Shown here piece by piece: positions 6,779-7,738 of a stretch of DNA of 7,738 bases. Position 1 is the stretch's first letter, and each line of letters begins with the position of its first letter. Under the pieces are notes generated by a model that did not search any database, was not told the DNA's origin, and worked only from the letters and a program-made list of their open reading frames with translations. Source of the DNA: DATCRE01 sp035493595. GTDB taxonomy: Bacteria; Bacteroidota; Bacteroidia; Cytophagales; Cyclobacteriaceae. Both the position numbers and the translations under genes were made by a program. The stretch covers positions 1 through 7,738 of the forward strand of contig DATJHZ010000400.1 in the NCBI GenBank assembly GCA_035493595.1, given 5' to 3'.

Positions 6779-7663
6779 TTAACCTTTTTCAGCCATGATT
6801 TTTTTTCCTAGCTCTGTTTCCAGAAAATTAGTGGCTTCATCATGATCGGTAGAGACAGTTACGGGCATCCAGTTTTCGAATTCAGCTTTTCTTCTTTCAT
6901 CGGCTTGTTTTAAAATAGCAGCAGCCTCACTTCCTAAAACAAGATGCACAGGCGGTGTTGGATGTTCCACCAGTTCAATCATCACCTCAGCTGCTTTAGC
7001 AGGATCTCCCATAGGAACAAATTTTCCACTTCCTAAAAAATCAATTCTGCTATCCACTGTAGATTCATATCCTTCTACACGTGGAGCAAAACTCATCGAT
7101 GCGCCAGCCCAATCAGTACGAAAACCACCAGGCTCAACAGAAGTTACTTTAATTCCAAGTGGAGCAACTTCAATGGCCAGTGCTTCTGTAAAACCTCCGA
7201 GTCCAAATTTGGCTGCCTGATACATGGTAAGTCCTGAATTGCCAACACGACCACCTACCGAACTGATTTGAAGAATGTGACCACCACGTTGCTTGCGCAT
7301 GTAAGGCAACACAGCGCGTGTTACCTCAATAGGTGCATACAAGTTTGTTTCCAGTTGACTGCGCACTTGTTCATCTGTAAAAGCTTCTGCTGCACCCGCT
7401 ATTCCAAATCCAGCATTATTCACTAATACATCAATGCGACCGAAGTGTGCTACTGCTTGTGTTACGCTTGAAATGATTTGAGTTTTGTCTGTTACATCTA
7501 ATGCGATGGGCAAAATCTGATCGGGATATTTTGATACCAGTTCATCCAACTGCTCAGGCTTGCGGGCGGTAGCTGCTACTTTATCACCTTTTGCTAAAAC
7601 TGCTTCTGTCAGGCTTCTTCCCAATCCTCGGGAACTGCCTGTAATAAACCATACTTTTGTCAT
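6779..7663 (-). CDS. classical short-chain dehydrogenase/reductase (SDR)
   Basis: This is a 294-residue cytoplasmic NADP(H)-type oxidoreductase with a complete classical SDR motif set. The cofactor loop TGSSRGLG is at 8-15 and Asp56 sits in ALDVTD. NNAG is at 82-85 and the active-site Asn is Asn107 (ETNLYAP). The catalytic triad is Ser135, Tyr148 and Lys152 (YQAAK), followed by EPGGFRT at 177-183. Arg12 and Arg34 at the ends of the cofactor-binding elements suggest NADPH rather than NADH. The C-terminal extension after about 240 is typical of the subgroup often annotated as oxidoreductase or 17-beta-HSD-like. The substrate is unknown, but carbonyl reduction is the likely chemistry. The gene is followed after 102 bases by the AraC regulator on the same strand, a common pairing. 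No terminator is visible between them. The start at 7661-7663 puts the GxxxGxG motif at the normal place. Confidence 0.95.
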   Translation of the reverse strand: MTKVWFITGSSRGLGRSLTEAVLAKGDKVAATARKPEQLDELVSKYPDQILPIALDVTDKTQIISSVTQAVAHFGRIDVLVNNAGFGIAGAAEAFTDEQVRSQLETNLYAPIEVTRAVLPYMRKQRGGHILQISSVGGRVGNSGLTMYQAAKFGLGGFTEALAIEVAPLGIKVTSVEPGGFRTDWAGASMSFAPRVEGYESTVDSRIDFLGSGKFVPMGDPAKAAEVMIELVEHPTPPVHLVLGSEAAAILKQADERRKAEFENWMPVTVSTDHDEATNFLETELGKKIMAEKG

Positions 7664-7687
7664 GATTATTTTCGTTTGTTAATGACA

Positions 7688-7695
7688 CAAAGTTG
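7688..7695 (-). promoter_or_regulatory. possible -7 element for the SDR gene
   Basis: On the minus strand the sequence CAACTTTG matches TAnnTTTG at all but the first base and would start transcription about 15-20 bases before the SDR start codon. No well-spaced TTG/TTTG -33 element was found upstream, so this is tentative. Confidence 0.25.
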
Positions 7696-7738
7696 AATCT
7701 ATTTCAAGCGACTGACTTTGTCGAAAAGCTCAAAGATG

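Noticed and set aside
7709..7723. CGAC-N7-GTCG inverted repeat near the right edge as an operator
   Set aside because: Arms of four bases are too short to separate from chance.

Overview
The window looks like chromosomal DNA from a member of the Bacteroidota, probably near Chitinophagaceae/Cytophagales. This is inferred from several signs. The DNA is AT-rich, start codons lack clear Shine-Dalgarno sequences, and one promoter fits the Bacteroidota pattern TTG-N19-TAnnTTTG. There is a pair of large MacB/FtsX-type permeases of the kind that is multiplied in these genomes, and short intergenic repeats carry CCCGAAGGG cores. No rRNA, tRNA, CRISPR array, transposase or phage gene was seen.

Left part (1-4635): two paralogous, divergently transcribed ABC-transporter permeases share a 334-base intergenic region. 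The left one (minus strand) runs off the window edge after 642 readable codons with no frame break. The right one (plus strand, 790 codons) is complete. Neither has an ATPase gene beside it inside the window. The shared intergenic region holds the best promoter in the window and two small dyads that could be operators.

Middle (4636-4966): the gap between two convergent genes is filled largely by three copies of an 80-base composite repeat in +, -, + order. Each copy carries two small GAAGG-centred palindromes about 50 bases apart. This is the most unusual structure in the window and resembles REP/MITE-type intergenic elements.

Right part (4967-7738): three minus-strand genes lie head to tail. 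In transcription order they are a classical short-chain dehydrogenase (SDR), an AraC-family regulator, and an atypical NAD(P)-binding SDR/epimerase-like protein. Gaps of about 100 bases and no convincing terminators leave open whether they form one operon. The AraC protein is the natural candidate to control the SDR gene beside it, but nothing in the sequence proves this.

Overall this is ordinary accessory metabolism and transport. I see no convincing new defence or mobile system. The composite repeat is the feature most worth following up.
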